A stretch of 64,000 bases of DNA, taken from positions 62,001 to 126,000 of the forward strand of contig DATNNM010000012.1 of the NCBI GenBank assembly GCA_035601835.1. Reading direction: 5' to 3'. The DNA is from Candidatus Tumulicola sp. Lineage in GTDB: Bacteria; Vulcanimicrobiota; Vulcanimicrobiia; Eremiobacterales; Eremiobacteraceae. Below are positions 35,194 to 43,518 of the stretch, one piece after another. The notes below the pieces were generated by a model, which was not told where the DNA came from, did no database searches, and saw only the letters and a list, made by a program, of their open reading frames with translations. Position 1 is the stretch's first letter. Every line of letters begins with the position of its first letter. A program made the position numbers and the translations under genes.

Positions 35194-35436
35194 TTACTTG
35201 AGTCTATCGATCAACGCTTTGAGAGTGAGCTCGATGTGACCGAATTGCACCGTCGAGCCGTGCTCGACATTGAGCGCGGCTTGGATGTGCGCCTGGTCTT
35301 TGCTCTTGAGCGCATCTCCCTGCGCCTTGGTCAACCCCGCCGAAGCGACGCACGCATCGGGATCCTTTTTGAACCGCGCGAGTTCCGCATCGTCTTTGTG
35401 CAGCTTGACCAGATAGTCCGTGAACGGCTTGGCCAT
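35194..35436 (-). CDS. Split-borosin precursor peptide with borosin-binding (LigA-like) domain
   Basis: 80 residues. Residues 1-55 match the small helical borosin-binding domain: AELARFKKDPDACVASAGL then TKAQGDALKSKDQAHI. This fold resembles the LigA subunit of protocatechuate dioxygenase, but no LigB gene is near. The C-terminal tail, about residues 56-80 (STVQFGHIELTLKAL...), is the candidate substrate region; it is more polar and charged at the end than fungal cores. GGGAGG lies upstream of ATG 35436. No protease gene lies next to it. Order precursor-methyltransferase matches known bacterial split borosin pairs. Confidence 0.8.
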   Translation of the reverse strand: MAKPFTDYLVKLHKDDAELARFKKDPDACVASAGLTKAQGDALKSKDQAHIQAALNVEHGSTVQFGHIELTLKALIDRLK

Positions 35437-35483
35437 GATCGCCCTCCCCCTAGAGGCGGACGGGCAAGCTAGTCGCTTGCTCG

Positions 35484-36044
35484 TTACTTGGTCGACGATG
35501 CCAGCGTGATCGTCGTCTTGTCTTTGGTGCCCGCCACCATGACGCTCTTGGTGGTCGAGCCCTGTTCCAGTTGGAATGTCGCAACCGAGCCGTCAGCAGT
35601 GTCCATTTTCGCGCGCTGCCAGTCCGCGGGGATCTGGCTTTGATACCAGGCGTACACCTTGTCGAAGGAGTCCGTCGTGACCATCACGGTCGCCGCTCCG
35701 CTGTTGTCGGCGCCGCTGATGCTCGTGTCTTGCTTCGCGCCGGGATACATGGGCAGGCCGGTCTTGTCGGAGCCGGTCACGTAAGCGCCTTCGGTCGATT
35801 GCGCCGTTGCTTGCGCGGAGGCGCTGGCCGCCGGTTCGGGCGACGCGACCTCCCCGACCGGCGACCCTGAAGACTCAGGGCCTGGAAAAGCTTGACTCGT
35901 GCTCGCCGGCGCGACGCTGGCCGCGGGCGTTGCGTTGCTTGCGACCTCGCTTTTCTTCGCGCAACCCGCAGCGATGACAAGCGCAGCAGCCAAGGCCGCC
36001 CCTGCAAACGCGGACGCTGACGGAATGGATAACCGTAGGTTCAT
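35484..36044 (-). CDS. Small lipoprotein upstream of the borosin precursor, paralogue of 5737
   Basis: 186 residues from ATG 36044, preceded by AGGAGAGG. Signal ends in lipobox IAAGC. A Ala/Ser/Pro-rich tether of about 90 residues precedes the conserved domain, with TGLPMYPGA, DSFDKVYAWYQ and TTITLASSTK shared with the lipoprotein at 5737. It lies 47 bp upstream of the borosin precursor on the same strand, so it may be part of that operon, or only upstream of it. Function unknown. Confidence 0.8.
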   Translation of the reverse strand: MNLRLSIPSASAFAGAALAAALVIAAGCAKKSEVASNATPAASVAPASTSQAFPGPESSGSPVGEVASPEPAASASAQATAQSTEGAYVTGSDKTGLPMYPGAKQDTSISGADNSGAATVMVTTDSFDKVYAWYQSQIPADWQRAKMDTADGSVATFQLEQGSTTKSVMVAGTKDKTTITLASSTK

Positions 36045-36136
36045 GAACCCTCTCCTGACGTGCGGCAATGCTTCGGTCATGGCCGGTGTGCGCCTGCCGG
36101 ATGAGTTCCTCGCGCGCGGCGAGAAGGCGTGCGACG

Positions 36137-37138
36137 ATGTTGCGCCTCCCGCCATTTCGCTACGAGCCCGCCTCGAGCGTCGCCGCGGCGGTGTCCCTGC
36201 TCGCGCAGTACGGGCCGGACGCCCTCCCCGTCTCGGGCGGCACTGACCTGTACGCCAACATGAAGCAGCGGCTGTTCACCCCCAAGGTGCTGGTCGGACT
36301 GCGCCCGATCAACGAGTTGAGATTCATCCGCTACAACGAAGTCACCGGCCTGACGCTGGGGGCGCTCGCCACCCTCACCGACATCGCCGAGAGCGCCGTG
36401 GTCAGGAAGTACTATCCAGCGCTCGCGCAAGCAGCCGCGCTGATCTCGACACCGCAATTGCGGAACATGGGAACGATCGGCGGCAACGTGTGCGTGGACA
36501 CCCGCTGCAACTATTACAATCAGAACCTCGATTGGCGCAAAGCGCTCGGCTATTGCATGAAAAAAGACGGCGATATCTGCCGCGTCGCGACGAGCAGCCG
36601 CCTGTGCTTGGCCGTCAACTCATCCGACACCGCGCCGGTGCTGCAAGCCTTCGCAGGCATGGTGACGTTGTGCGGTCCCGACGGCGAGCGGGAAGTGTCG
36701 ATCGCGGACTTCTACGTGAACGACGGCATCAACGCGTGGGCGAAGCAGCCAGGCGAGATCGTCACCGGCGTGACCGTGCCGCCTCCGGCTCCCCATACGC
36801 GGAGCGCTTATCGCAAGCTGCGGCTGCGCAACTCGTTCGACTTTCCGATCCTTGGCGTCGCGCTGGTGGTGCGGCTCGATGATGCCGGCGTGTGCCGCGA
36901 CGCGCGTATGGTCATCAATGCGGTGGCGTCGAAGCCCGTGGCGGTGCCCGCCGTCGCGCAGTGCCTGATCGGCAGCACGTTGGAGAAAGAAGCGCTGGAA
37001 GCCGCGGCAGACGCCGCGTTCGCCGCCGGCAAGCCGCTCGACAACACGAGCGCCACCATCCCGTATCGCAAACGCATGGTGCGGGTCTTCGCGCGCCGTG
37101 CCCTCGAAGACGTCGCTACCGGATATCCCCGCGCGTGA
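36137..37138 (+). CDS. 4-hydroxybenzoyl-CoA reductase-like beta subunit with [4Fe-4S] insert
   Basis: 333 residues. FAD-binding motifs are PVSGGTDLYANMKQR and LRNMGTIGGNVCVDTR. Cysteines at 124, 140, 148 and 157 have spacing 16, 8 and 9, identical to the four that bind the extra [4Fe-4S] cluster in HBCR beta of Thauera (C122, C138, C146, C155). No other xanthine-oxidase-family FAD subunit has this insert. ATG 36137 follows GAGAAGG. It is 5 kb from its presumed alpha and gamma partners, separated by the borosin operon, and is divergent from the lipoprotein. Confidence 0.88.
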   Translation: MLRLPPFRYEPASSVAAAVSLLAQYGPDALPVSGGTDLYANMKQRLFTPKVLVGLRPINELRFIRYNEVTGLTLGALATLTDIAESAVVRKYYPALAQAAALISTPQLRNMGTIGGNVCVDTRCNYYNQNLDWRKALGYCMKKDGDICRVATSSRLCLAVNSSDTAPVLQAFAGMVTLCGPDGEREVSIADFYVNDGINAWAKQPGEIVTGVTVPPPAPHTRSAYRKLRLRNSFDFPILGVALVVRLDDAGVCRDARMVINAVASKPVAVPAVAQCLIGSTLEKEALEAAADAAFAAGKPLDNTSATIPYRKRMVRVFARRALEDVATGYPRA

Positions 37139-38135
37139 ACCACAGCGTGATGTCGAAATACCACGTGCGGCGTTCGTGCGTGGTCGGACATTCGCCGACG
37201 ACCTTCGCGTAGTTGCGGCGGTTCTCGAACAAGATAGACTGATCGATCACACGCCAATCCGCGCTGCCGTCGCCGCACGGCAAGCTCTCGACGTAGCGAT
37301 AGATGTAGATGAAGCCGGTCGATTGATCGGGTGCTTTCACCAAAATAGCGGTCTGCACGGATTTGCCGTCGAGCGACTCGAGCGCCGCGGCGGGCGGCGA
37401 GACGCTGCCGCCAGGCGAGGTCGTGGCCGCTGCGGCCGTTCCCATCGGAACCGGAGATGGCGTGGACGCGAGCACGATATGCGAGGGTGTCGGCGTGACC
37501 GGCGGCGGCGCAGTCGTCGCAAGCGGTCCGGCGCTCGCGTAAGGCTTCGGCGTGCCGTGCAGAACGATCGGCGTCGCCTTCGGCTTGGGGGTGCCTTGCA
37601 GCACAAGGGTGCCACGCGGTCCGATGACGACCGGCGGCGGCGGTTTTGGCGCTTGCACGCTGATCGCATAGACGATGTTGTCGCGGATCGTGTATACCCA
37701 GCGCACGGCTGACGTTTCGCCGTAGTAGCTCGTGCCTTCGCCTTCGCCGTCGTCGTAGTATCGATTCGGGTTTCCGCGGGCGGCGAGCAGGTGGTAGACG
37801 CTGTCGCCGAGGCTCACGCCGAACGGATCCGAGACCGACACGAGCATCTGCTTCGGCGCGGGTGCCTCGAGGCGGATCTCGGAGACGCGTCCTTCCAATC
37901 CCGTCAGCAGCATGGTGGCGTCGGTGCCCCGCAAGGGGTATTCGACCAAGCTCTCGCCCAAGATGATCTTGCGGATGAAGATCGGGCGGCCAAGGCGCGC
38001 GCGCACGCGATCGAGATTCTCACCGAGGGTGACGCCCTGCCAGGTGACCGGTTTGTAGGAGGGCGTGGCGACGGGCGAAGGCGTAGGGCTTGGCGCCGCG
38101 GCGGCCAACGCAAACGCGAGAAGATAGACGAACAT
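37116..38135 (-). CDS. Exported protein with two BamE/SmpA-like repeats
   Basis: 339 residues. Signal peptide followed by a Pro/Thr spacer. Two related segments occur: GVTLGENLDRVRARLGRP (about 34-51) and FGVSLGDSVYHLLAARGNP (about 104-122), similar to the helix-turn pattern of BamE/SmpA-fold proteins. A second Pro/Ala-rich region (about 165-245) leads to a C-terminal domain with ESLPCGDGSADWRVIDQ and a cysteine pair. I do not recognise a named family. It overlaps the HBCR-like beta gene by 23 nt, tail to tail. Confidence 0.65.
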   Translation of the reverse strand: MFVYLLAFALAAAAPSPTPSPVATPSYKPVTWQGVTLGENLDRVRARLGRPIFIRKIILGESLVEYPLRGTDATMLLTGLEGRVSEIRLEAPAPKQMLVSVSDPFGVSLGDSVYHLLAARGNPNRYYDDGEGEGTSYYGETSAVRWVYTIRDNIVYAISVQAPKPPPPVVIGPRGTLVLQGTPKPKATPIVLHGTPKPYASAGPLATTAPPPVTPTPSHIVLASTPSPVPMGTAAAATTSPGGSVSPPAAALESLDGKSVQTAILVKAPDQSTGFIYIYRYVESLPCGDGSADWRVIDQSILFENRRNYAKVVGECPTTHERRTWYFDITLWFTRGDIR

Positions 38136-38170
38136 TCGACCCCTTCTATGCGGAGGAGCACCCCAGATGT

Positions 38171-38193
38171 GCAGCAGGACCTTTAGGTCCTGC
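38171..38193 (+). repeat. REP-like palindrome, type B (GCAG head)
   Basis: GCAG head, then perfect GCAGGACC-TTTA-GGTCCTGC. Lies just past the stop of the RDD gene and upstream of the exported protein, within the only gap between two minus-strand genes. Confidence 0.75.
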
Positions 38194-38201
38194 TTCCGTT
38201 G

Positions 38202-38972
38202 TTACCTCCGCCGCGAGGCGGCCAAGCGCATCAGCAATTCGTCGGCGGAAAGTCCGTTCGCTTCGGCGCTCAACTTCGGGCGCAATGCTGTTGCGATGCG
38301 CGCCGCGGTCGCGATCGCAGCCGCAGGCGGCAACGAGGTGCGCCGATCGATATAGCGATCGACCAAGGCCCACTCCTCATCGCTGAGCGCGATGGCGCTC
38401 ACCAACGCCGGTCCGGCTGCCGCTGCGCCATCGCCCTCGAGCCATTTCTTGGGATCGGGAACTTCGAAGGCTACGTCGCGGACGACGATCGTGCCGGCGG
38501 CATAATCGCCCAAGCGTTTGTTCTGCGACGACAGCACCGCGCTGATCGCGGACATGAGATAGAAGCCGAACACCGCTTCGACGATGCGGATCATGTTGCG
38601 CAAGAGCGAGCCCATGAAATCCAAAGGGTAGCCGCCGTCGCGCACGACCCGGATGCCCAGCAGCCTCTTGCCGGGCGTCTGACCGTGCCAACGAGCTTCG
38701 AAGACGATGAAGTAGCCGAACCAGATCCAGAACAGCACGAGGATCAGGAACGCCACGACGAGCGCTTCGAATTGTTTGCCGTCCAGGCGCAGCGCGTTCG
38801 CGAGCTGACTCGCTCGATCCGCAGCGACGCTGAACAAGACGAACAAGAGAACCGTTGCGACCCCTTGGATCACCCCGTCAACGAAGATCGCGAGGCAGCG
38901 GCTTCCAAGCCCCGCCAATTCATAGTAAAAGGCGATGCTCTCCGGCGTACGGACGGTGACCGTTCGCTCCAT
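38202..38972 (-). CDS. RDD-family membrane protein
   Basis: 256 residues. The RDD hallmark GLGSRCLAIFVDGVIQ begins near residue 22, followed by several hydrophobic helices and GQTPGKRLLGIRVVRDGG, the second RDD motif. A cytoplasmic helical tail follows. ATG 38972 is chosen; it is 25 bp from the divergent SpoIIM-like gene. RDD, SpoIIM-like, DUF58 and MoxR genes travel together in many bacteria, as here. Confidence 0.88.
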   Translation of the reverse strand: MERTVTVRTPESIAFYYELAGLGSRCLAIFVDGVIQGVATVLLFVLFSVAADRASQLANALRLDGKQFEALVVAFLILVLFWIWFGYFIVFEARWHGQTPGKRLLGIRVVRDGGYPLDFMGSLLRNMIRIVEAVFGFYLMSAISAVLSSQNKRLGDYAAGTIVVRDVAFEVPDPKKWLEGDGAAAAGPALVSAIALSDEEWALVDRYIDRRTSLPPAAAIATAARIATALRPKLSAEANGLSADELLMRLAASRRR

Positions 38973-38997
38973 GACGGTAGGCTCATTCGCGCGAAAG

Positions 38998-39984
38998 ATG
39001 GAAATCGCCCGCATGCGGCAAGCGGTTTTCGTCGAACGGCGGCGCCAAGGTTGGCAGCGGCTCGAGCAATTGCTCGCCGTCGCCGAGCGGCGCGGCTTGC
39101 GCGCGCTGGCGCCCGAGGAGATCGAGGAACTCGGTCGTCTCTACCGTTGGGTGACGTCTGATCTGGCGTTTTCGGAGGGCCGGCAGTTCGATCCGAGTCT
39201 GCGCGCTTATCTCCATCGCCTGACGGCACGCGCCCATGGTTATGTCTACGGCGGGAGCGTCGAAGGCGGGTGGGACCGCGTCGCCGGCTTTCTCAAGCGC
39301 GATTTTCCGAACGAGGTGCGGCGCTCGCGCTGGTACATCCTCAGCTGCGCGGCGCTGTTCGTGCTCGCAGCGGTCATCGCGTACACGCTCATCATCGCCA
39401 AACCGACCAACGCCTATGTCGTGCTCGGCCCAAGCATGGTGCAGCCGATCCACAAGAGCCTGCACGACAGCAACTTCGCATTCGATCGAGGCTATTCGGC
39501 GACCGTTTCGGCGCTGATCATGACCAACAACATCAAGGTGTCGATCATCGCCGCGTTCGGCGGCATCACGCTCGGCCTGCTGACCCTCTACGCCATCCTG
39601 GGCAACGGCCTGGTGGTCGGGGGAGAGGGCGCGATGTACACCAACGCGGGCTTCGGCTACGATTTTTGGGCGACGATCGCCCCGCATGGCGTCATCGAGC
39701 TCACCGCTATCCAACTCGCAGGCGGCGGGGGGCTGCTGCTGGCCGCGGCGTTCTTCAATCCCGGAAGGCTGCGGCGGGCGGACGCCCTCGTGCGCAACGC
39801 GCGCCGCGCGGGCGTGCTGTTCCTAGGCGTGTGCTGCATGCTGCTCGTCGCCGGGCTGATCGAAGGATTTTTCTCGCCGCAGCGCTTTTCGCCTGAGCTG
39901 CGCCTTAGCATGGGGGCGCTCACCGCGCTGGCGCTCTTCTATTACTTCGGATTCGTTGGTATTGATAAAAAATCAAATGTGTAG
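38998..39984 (+). CDS. SpoIIM-like membrane protein (DUF95)
   Basis: About 328 residues. N-terminal cytoplasmic helices (FVERRRQGWQRLEQLLA, LYRWVTSDLAF) precede about five transmembrane helices, with FGGITLGLLTLYAILGNGLVVGG and APHGVIELTAIQLAGGGGLLLA. The latter matches the conserved HG(V/I)xEL segment of the family. Function outside sporulation is unknown; the gene is a standard member of MoxR/DUF58 clusters. The TAG stop is the GTAG head of a REP-like repeat. Start 38998 is chosen; ATG 39013 is an alternative. Confidence 0.85.
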   Translation: MEIARMRQAVFVERRRQGWQRLEQLLAVAERRGLRALAPEEIEELGRLYRWVTSDLAFSEGRQFDPSLRAYLHRLTARAHGYVYGGSVEGGWDRVAGFLKRDFPNEVRRSRWYILSCAALFVLAAVIAYTLIIAKPTNAYVVLGPSMVQPIHKSLHDSNFAFDRGYSATVSALIMTNNIKVSIIAAFGGITLGLLTLYAILGNGLVVGGEGAMYTNAGFGYDFWATIAPHGVIELTAIQLAGGGGLLLAAAFFNPGRLRRADALVRNARRAGVLFLGVCCMLLVAGLIEGFFSPQRFSPELRLSMGALTALALFYYFGFVGIDKKSNV

Positions 39985-40004
39985 TGCCGGGGCTTTAGCC
40001 CAGG
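39981..40004 (+). repeat. REP-like palindrome, type A, head forms a stop codon
   Basis: GTAG at 39981-39984 contains the TAG stop of the SpoIIM-like gene. The hairpin reads CCGGGGC-TTTA-GCCCAGG with one mismatch at the base. It ends 1 nt before the last base of the DUF58 gene. Confidence 0.8.
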
Positions 40005-40005
40005 C

Positions 40006-41358
40006 CTAGATCAGATTGCGGCCCTTGACGTCGATGTAAGCGTTGATCAGCGACACGGTCAGATCTCGCGCCGGCACGTCGATCACCCCGATGCCCCGCT
40101 TCATGAGCATGGCGACGGCCTTGCGCCGCTCGGCCTGCAGCACCGCGGCCACGCTCGCGCGATACGCCGCCTCGGGATCGGCCGGGTCGAGTGAGAGCGC
40201 AGTTTCGATCGCCTCGTCATTCATGAGCACGCAGATGACCAGATGCCGCGGCGACAGGACTGCGACGTTGGCAAGCACGGTCGCAGAGGCCACCGGATCG
40301 AACATGTCGGTGAAGAAGACGACGAGGCTGCGCTTGGGCTGACGCTGCCTCAAGTATGCGAACGCGCCGGCGTAATCGGACTCCTCGAAGCGCGGCTGCA
40401 GGTCGTACATGCGTTGCACGAGGCCCGCGACGTGCCGGTCGCCGGAGCGAGGCGCCACGTGTTCGCGCACAGTGCCGGCAAAAGCCATCAGCCCGACCTT
40501 GTCGTCGGCAAGCGAGGCGATGAAGGCCACCGACAGCGCGGCCGTGACCGCGTAGTCGAACTTGCGCTGCGCGCCGATGCGCGGGGTCATCAGGCGGCCG
40601 GCGTCGAGCACGAGCATCACCGTTTGGCTGCGCTCGATGTCGAATTGAGCGACCATCAGCTTGTTGCGGCGCGCCGTCGCCTTCCAATCGATCATCCGGA
40701 ACTCGTCGTCGGGCAGCCATTCGCGCAGACTATCGAACTCGCCGCCGCCGCCGCGCAAGCGCAATTTCCGGAAGCCGGCTTCGACCAAGCGGCCCCGGCG
40801 AGCGAGCGCGCCGTAGCGCTCTACCGCGGAGAGGTCGGGATACACGCGCGCTTCGACGTTCGACTGCACGCGCCAACGTCGCTGGATCATGCCGATGGGG
40901 TTTTCCGCCGTGACGTAGAGGTCGCCGAGCGGCGCACTGCCGCGTTCGAGCGGCGTGACGGAAAGGCGCTCGACTTGGCGCCGATTCGGACCGACCGTTC
41001 CCAGCACAGGCTCCTCGGGCATCTGCACCAGGTCGATCGGCGTGTCCACGATGCCGTAGCGGATCGGAACTTGGGAACGGTTCTCGATCGAGTACGTAAA
41101 GGAAGAGGGCGTTCGCAGGGCGAGGTGGCCGAGGGGCTCGCGCTCGATGACGACCTCGCGCCTGCGCGGGCCTGCGGCGAGATCGGCCAGCACAAAGCCT
41201 GCGAGCGCGATTCCCCCGGTTAAACCCAGCCACACCAAAGGCTGCCACAACGCGCCAAGCGAGATCACCAACGCGACGACGATGAGCCAGCCGGCGAAGC
41301 GCGGCGTGATCCACGGAAAAGCCGGATCGAAACGGCGCGGTTTTCGCGCCTGGATCAT
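40006..41358 (-). CDS. DUF58 protein (vWA-like)
   Basis: 450 residues. Two N-terminal helices, then a beta domain (YSIENRSQVPIRYGI) and the DUF58 signature FDSLREWLPDDEFRMIDWKATARRNKLMV split over about 210-240. VMLVLDAGRLM and VVFFTDMFDP are vWA-like with MIDAS-type residues. In MoxR clusters these proteins are thought to work with the AAA ATPase in envelope protein assembly. Overlaps the MoxR gene by 4 nt. Confidence 0.9.
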   Translation of the reverse strand: MIQARKPRRFDPAFPWITPRFAGWLIVVALVISLGALWQPLVWLGLTGGIALAGFVLADLAAGPRRREVVIEREPLGHLALRTPSSFTYSIENRSQVPIRYGIVDTPIDLVQMPEEPVLGTVGPNRRQVERLSVTPLERGSAPLGDLYVTAENPIGMIQRRWRVQSNVEARVYPDLSAVERYGALARRGRLVEAGFRKLRLRGGGGEFDSLREWLPDDEFRMIDWKATARRNKLMVAQFDIERSQTVMLVLDAGRLMTPRIGAQRKFDYAVTAALSVAFIASLADDKVGLMAFAGTVREHVAPRSGDRHVAGLVQRMYDLQPRFEESDYAGAFAYLRQRQPKRSLVVFFTDMFDPVASATVLANVAVLSPRHLVICVLMNDEAIETALSLDPADPEAAYRASVAAVLQAERRKAVAMLMKRGIGVIDVPARDLTVSLINAYIDVKGRNLI

Positions 41359-42323
41359 GCCGGCGAAGCTTCTTTCGGCACAGCGACCGTGTCCAGCACA
41401 CGCTTGACGACGTCATCGGGCAGAAGACCCTCGACTTCGGCCTCGGGTTTCACGAGAATGCGGTGCGGGAGCACCAACGGCGCGACGCTCTTGACGTCGT
41501 CGGGCGTCGCGAAATCGCGGCCGTCCATGCCTGCCGCCGCTTGCGCGGCGACGAGCAAATGAATGCCCGCGCGCGGACTCGCCCCGAGGCTCACATCGGA
41601 AGCGCTGCGCGTCTGCGCGACGATGTCGTAGACGTATCGTTGCAAGCCGGCCGAGACGTGCACCGCGCGCACGTCCTGACGAGCGGCCTCCACTTCGGCC
41701 TCGGTGACGACCGCCGCAAGGCCCTCGCGCTCGAGCTTGCGCGCGTCGAAACCGGCGGCGACTCGCTCTAACAGCGCCAATTCATCAGGCGTCGCGGGAT
41801 AGCCCGTGTGCGCTTTCACGAGGAAGCGATCGAGCTGGGCTTCCGGCAGCGGATAAGTCCCTTCGTACTCGATGGGGTTCTGCGTCGCGCACACCATGAA
41901 GAGCGCGGGCAGCGGCGTCGTGACGCCGTCGATCGTCACCTGGCGCTCTTCCATGGCTTCGAGCAACGCCGACTGCGTTTTCGGCGGCGTCCTATTGATC
42001 TCGTCGGCAAGGAGCAGATTGGTGAAGATCGGGCCGCGGCGCGTGAAGAACTCGCCGGTCTTGGGATTGAACACGGTGGTGCCGACGACGTCGGAAGGCA
42101 TGAGATCCGGAGTGAACTGGATGCGCCGGAAATCCGCGCCCAGCAGGATCGCGAGCACGCGGACGATCAGCGTCTTGGCAGTGCCCGGCACCCCTTCGAT
42201 CAGCGCGTGGCCCTGGGCGAGCAGCGCGAGCTGCAACGCGAAGATCGCTTGTTCCTGTCCGACGATGACTTTACGCAGACCGCCTTGCAGGCGCTCCGCG
42301 ACGACCGAAGCCGAAGCGGCCAT
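41355..42323 (-). CDS. MoxR-family AAA ATPase
   Basis: 322 residues. Walker A EGVPGTAKT (about 45-53), Walker B LLLADEINRTPPKTQSALLEAM, sensor 1 VCATQNPIEYEGTYPLPEAQLDRF, and a lid domain. MoxR ATPases act as chaperones that insert cofactors or assemble complexes. ATG 42323 gives the family's normal N-terminus. The gene overlaps the end of the DUF4350 gene by 53 nt, which is unusually long, so the true start could be a little downstream. Confidence 0.93.
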   Translation of the reverse strand: MAASASVVAERLQGGLRKVIVGQEQAIFALQLALLAQGHALIEGVPGTAKTLIVRVLAILLGADFRRIQFTPDLMPSDVVGTTVFNPKTGEFFTRRGPIFTNLLLADEINRTPPKTQSALLEAMEERQVTIDGVTTPLPALFMVCATQNPIEYEGTYPLPEAQLDRFLVKAHTGYPATPDELALLERVAAGFDARKLEREGLAAVVTEAEVEAARQDVRAVHVSAGLQRYVYDIVAQTRSASDVSLGASPRAGIHLLVAAQAAAGMDGRDFATPDDVKSVAPLVLPHRILVKPEAEVEGLLPDDVVKRVLDTVAVPKEASPA

Positions 42324-43518
42324 ACCGCGAGTATTCCTTTCGTAACGTAGCGCAGAGGTGCGCCGCGCGCACGAGTTCTCTTGGGGTCGGCGCAAGGTAG
42401 CCGCGCATCCGGTCCAATTCCATGATCGCGTCGGCGTTGGCCGCGCCATTTTCGCTCGTCCGTAGACGGGCCGCGACGACGCTTGCGTCCGTTTTCTCCG
42501 GCAAGCCGAGCGCACCCGCTACGTCGCGCACGCTGATGTCGACCAGGTCCCGCACCGCCTTGCGCGCCGCGTGGCCACGCGCGAACAGGGTCGCCATTGA
42601 GCTCAGGTACTCGGCTGAGGTCCGCTCGGTGTCTTGCGGCAGCCGGGCGGTGGGGCCAAAGCGAAACGCGGTGCCCAGCACGAGCAGCAACAGCGCGACG
42701 GCGACCACGCTCGCTCCAACGCGCATCGGCACCGGCAAGATCGTCCACCACGAATCGCCGGACAAAAATCCATGCACGTGCTCGTCGAATGCCACTACAC
42801 CGCGCGCGCGCCCGCCGACTGCGGCGATGTTGAACGCCAAACGCGCGTTGCCGGCTTTGGCCAGGTTGGCGTTGTTGAACAGCGTTTGATCGGTGACGAC
42901 GACCACGCTGCCTTTCCCAAGCGGATACTCCAAGACGACCGCGCCGACGTCGTCGGCGATGAGCGGTGCGAACGCCTGAGAGTGTTTGAATGGCACGCGC
43001 CCGCGGCCCGAGCCGGAAATGCTGTCCACGCCTGCGGTGAGGCGCGACACCGCCACCGCAACGGCGTCGTCGCGCTGCGGGCTGGACTCATCGAACGGCG
43101 GCACCCCCAAATCGACTCCCTCAGTGCCGTCCGTTATCCAGATCAGCCGGCCGCCGGCTTTGACCCAGCGCACGAGCGCATCGAGATCGGCAGCGGTGAG
43201 CTGACCTGCAGTGCCTTTTCCCGATGCCGCGCGCAGCAGTTGCTCTTCCAAGTTGTAGGCGAGGACGAGCGTGCGGACTGATTCGTCCAAGAACACCGGG
43301 CGCAACTCGAAGCGCTCCTCGCGAATGCCTTCTCGCTTCAGCAGCTCGTACCAGGCGCGATAGCCGCCGCGGTGCGCGTCGTAGGTCGAAAATGTGTCAA
43401 AGCGCGGCGCCGCCGCCTGTTGGCGGCGATAGTTGAGATACGTGACCAGCACGAGAAGGACGAGCGCCGTCACCACGATCGCCAACTCGAGGAAGGGGAA
43501 TTGGCGGCCGCGCATCAT
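42271..43518 (-). CDS. DUF4350 membrane protein
   Basis: 415 residues. One N-terminal helix (LELAIVVTALVLLVLVTYL), then a large extracytoplasmic GATase-like fold (YDAHRGGYRAWYELLKREG, LVRWVKAGGRLIWITDG), a second helix (VVAVALLLLVLGTAFRF) and a helical C-terminal cytoplasmic region. This is the DUF4350 arrangement in MoxR clusters. ATG 43518 overlaps the DUF4129 stop by 4 nt. Confidence 0.85.
   Translation of the reverse strand: MMRGRQFPFLELAIVVTALVLLVLVTYLNYRRQQAAAPRFDTFSTYDAHRGGYRAWYELLKREGIREERFELRPVFLDESVRTLVLAYNLEEQLLRAASGKGTAGQLTAADLDALVRWVKAGGRLIWITDGTEGVDLGVPPFDESSPQRDDAVAVAVSRLTAGVDSISGSGRGRVPFKHSQAFAPLIADDVGAVVLEYPLGKGSVVVVTDQTLFNNANLAKAGNARLAFNIAAVGGRARGVVAFDEHVHGFLSGDSWWTILPVPMRVGASVVAVALLLLVLGTAFRFGPTARLPQDTERTSAEYLSSMATLFARGHAARKAVRDLVDISVRDVAGALGLPEKTDASVVAARLRTSENGAANADAIMELDRMRGYLAPTPRELVRAAHLCATLRKEYSRYGRFGFGRRGAPARRSA

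Noticed and set aside
35194-35436. LigA subunit of an extradiol dioxygenase
   Set aside because: The fold is similar, but no LigB gene is near and the next gene is a borosin-type methyltransferase in translational contact.
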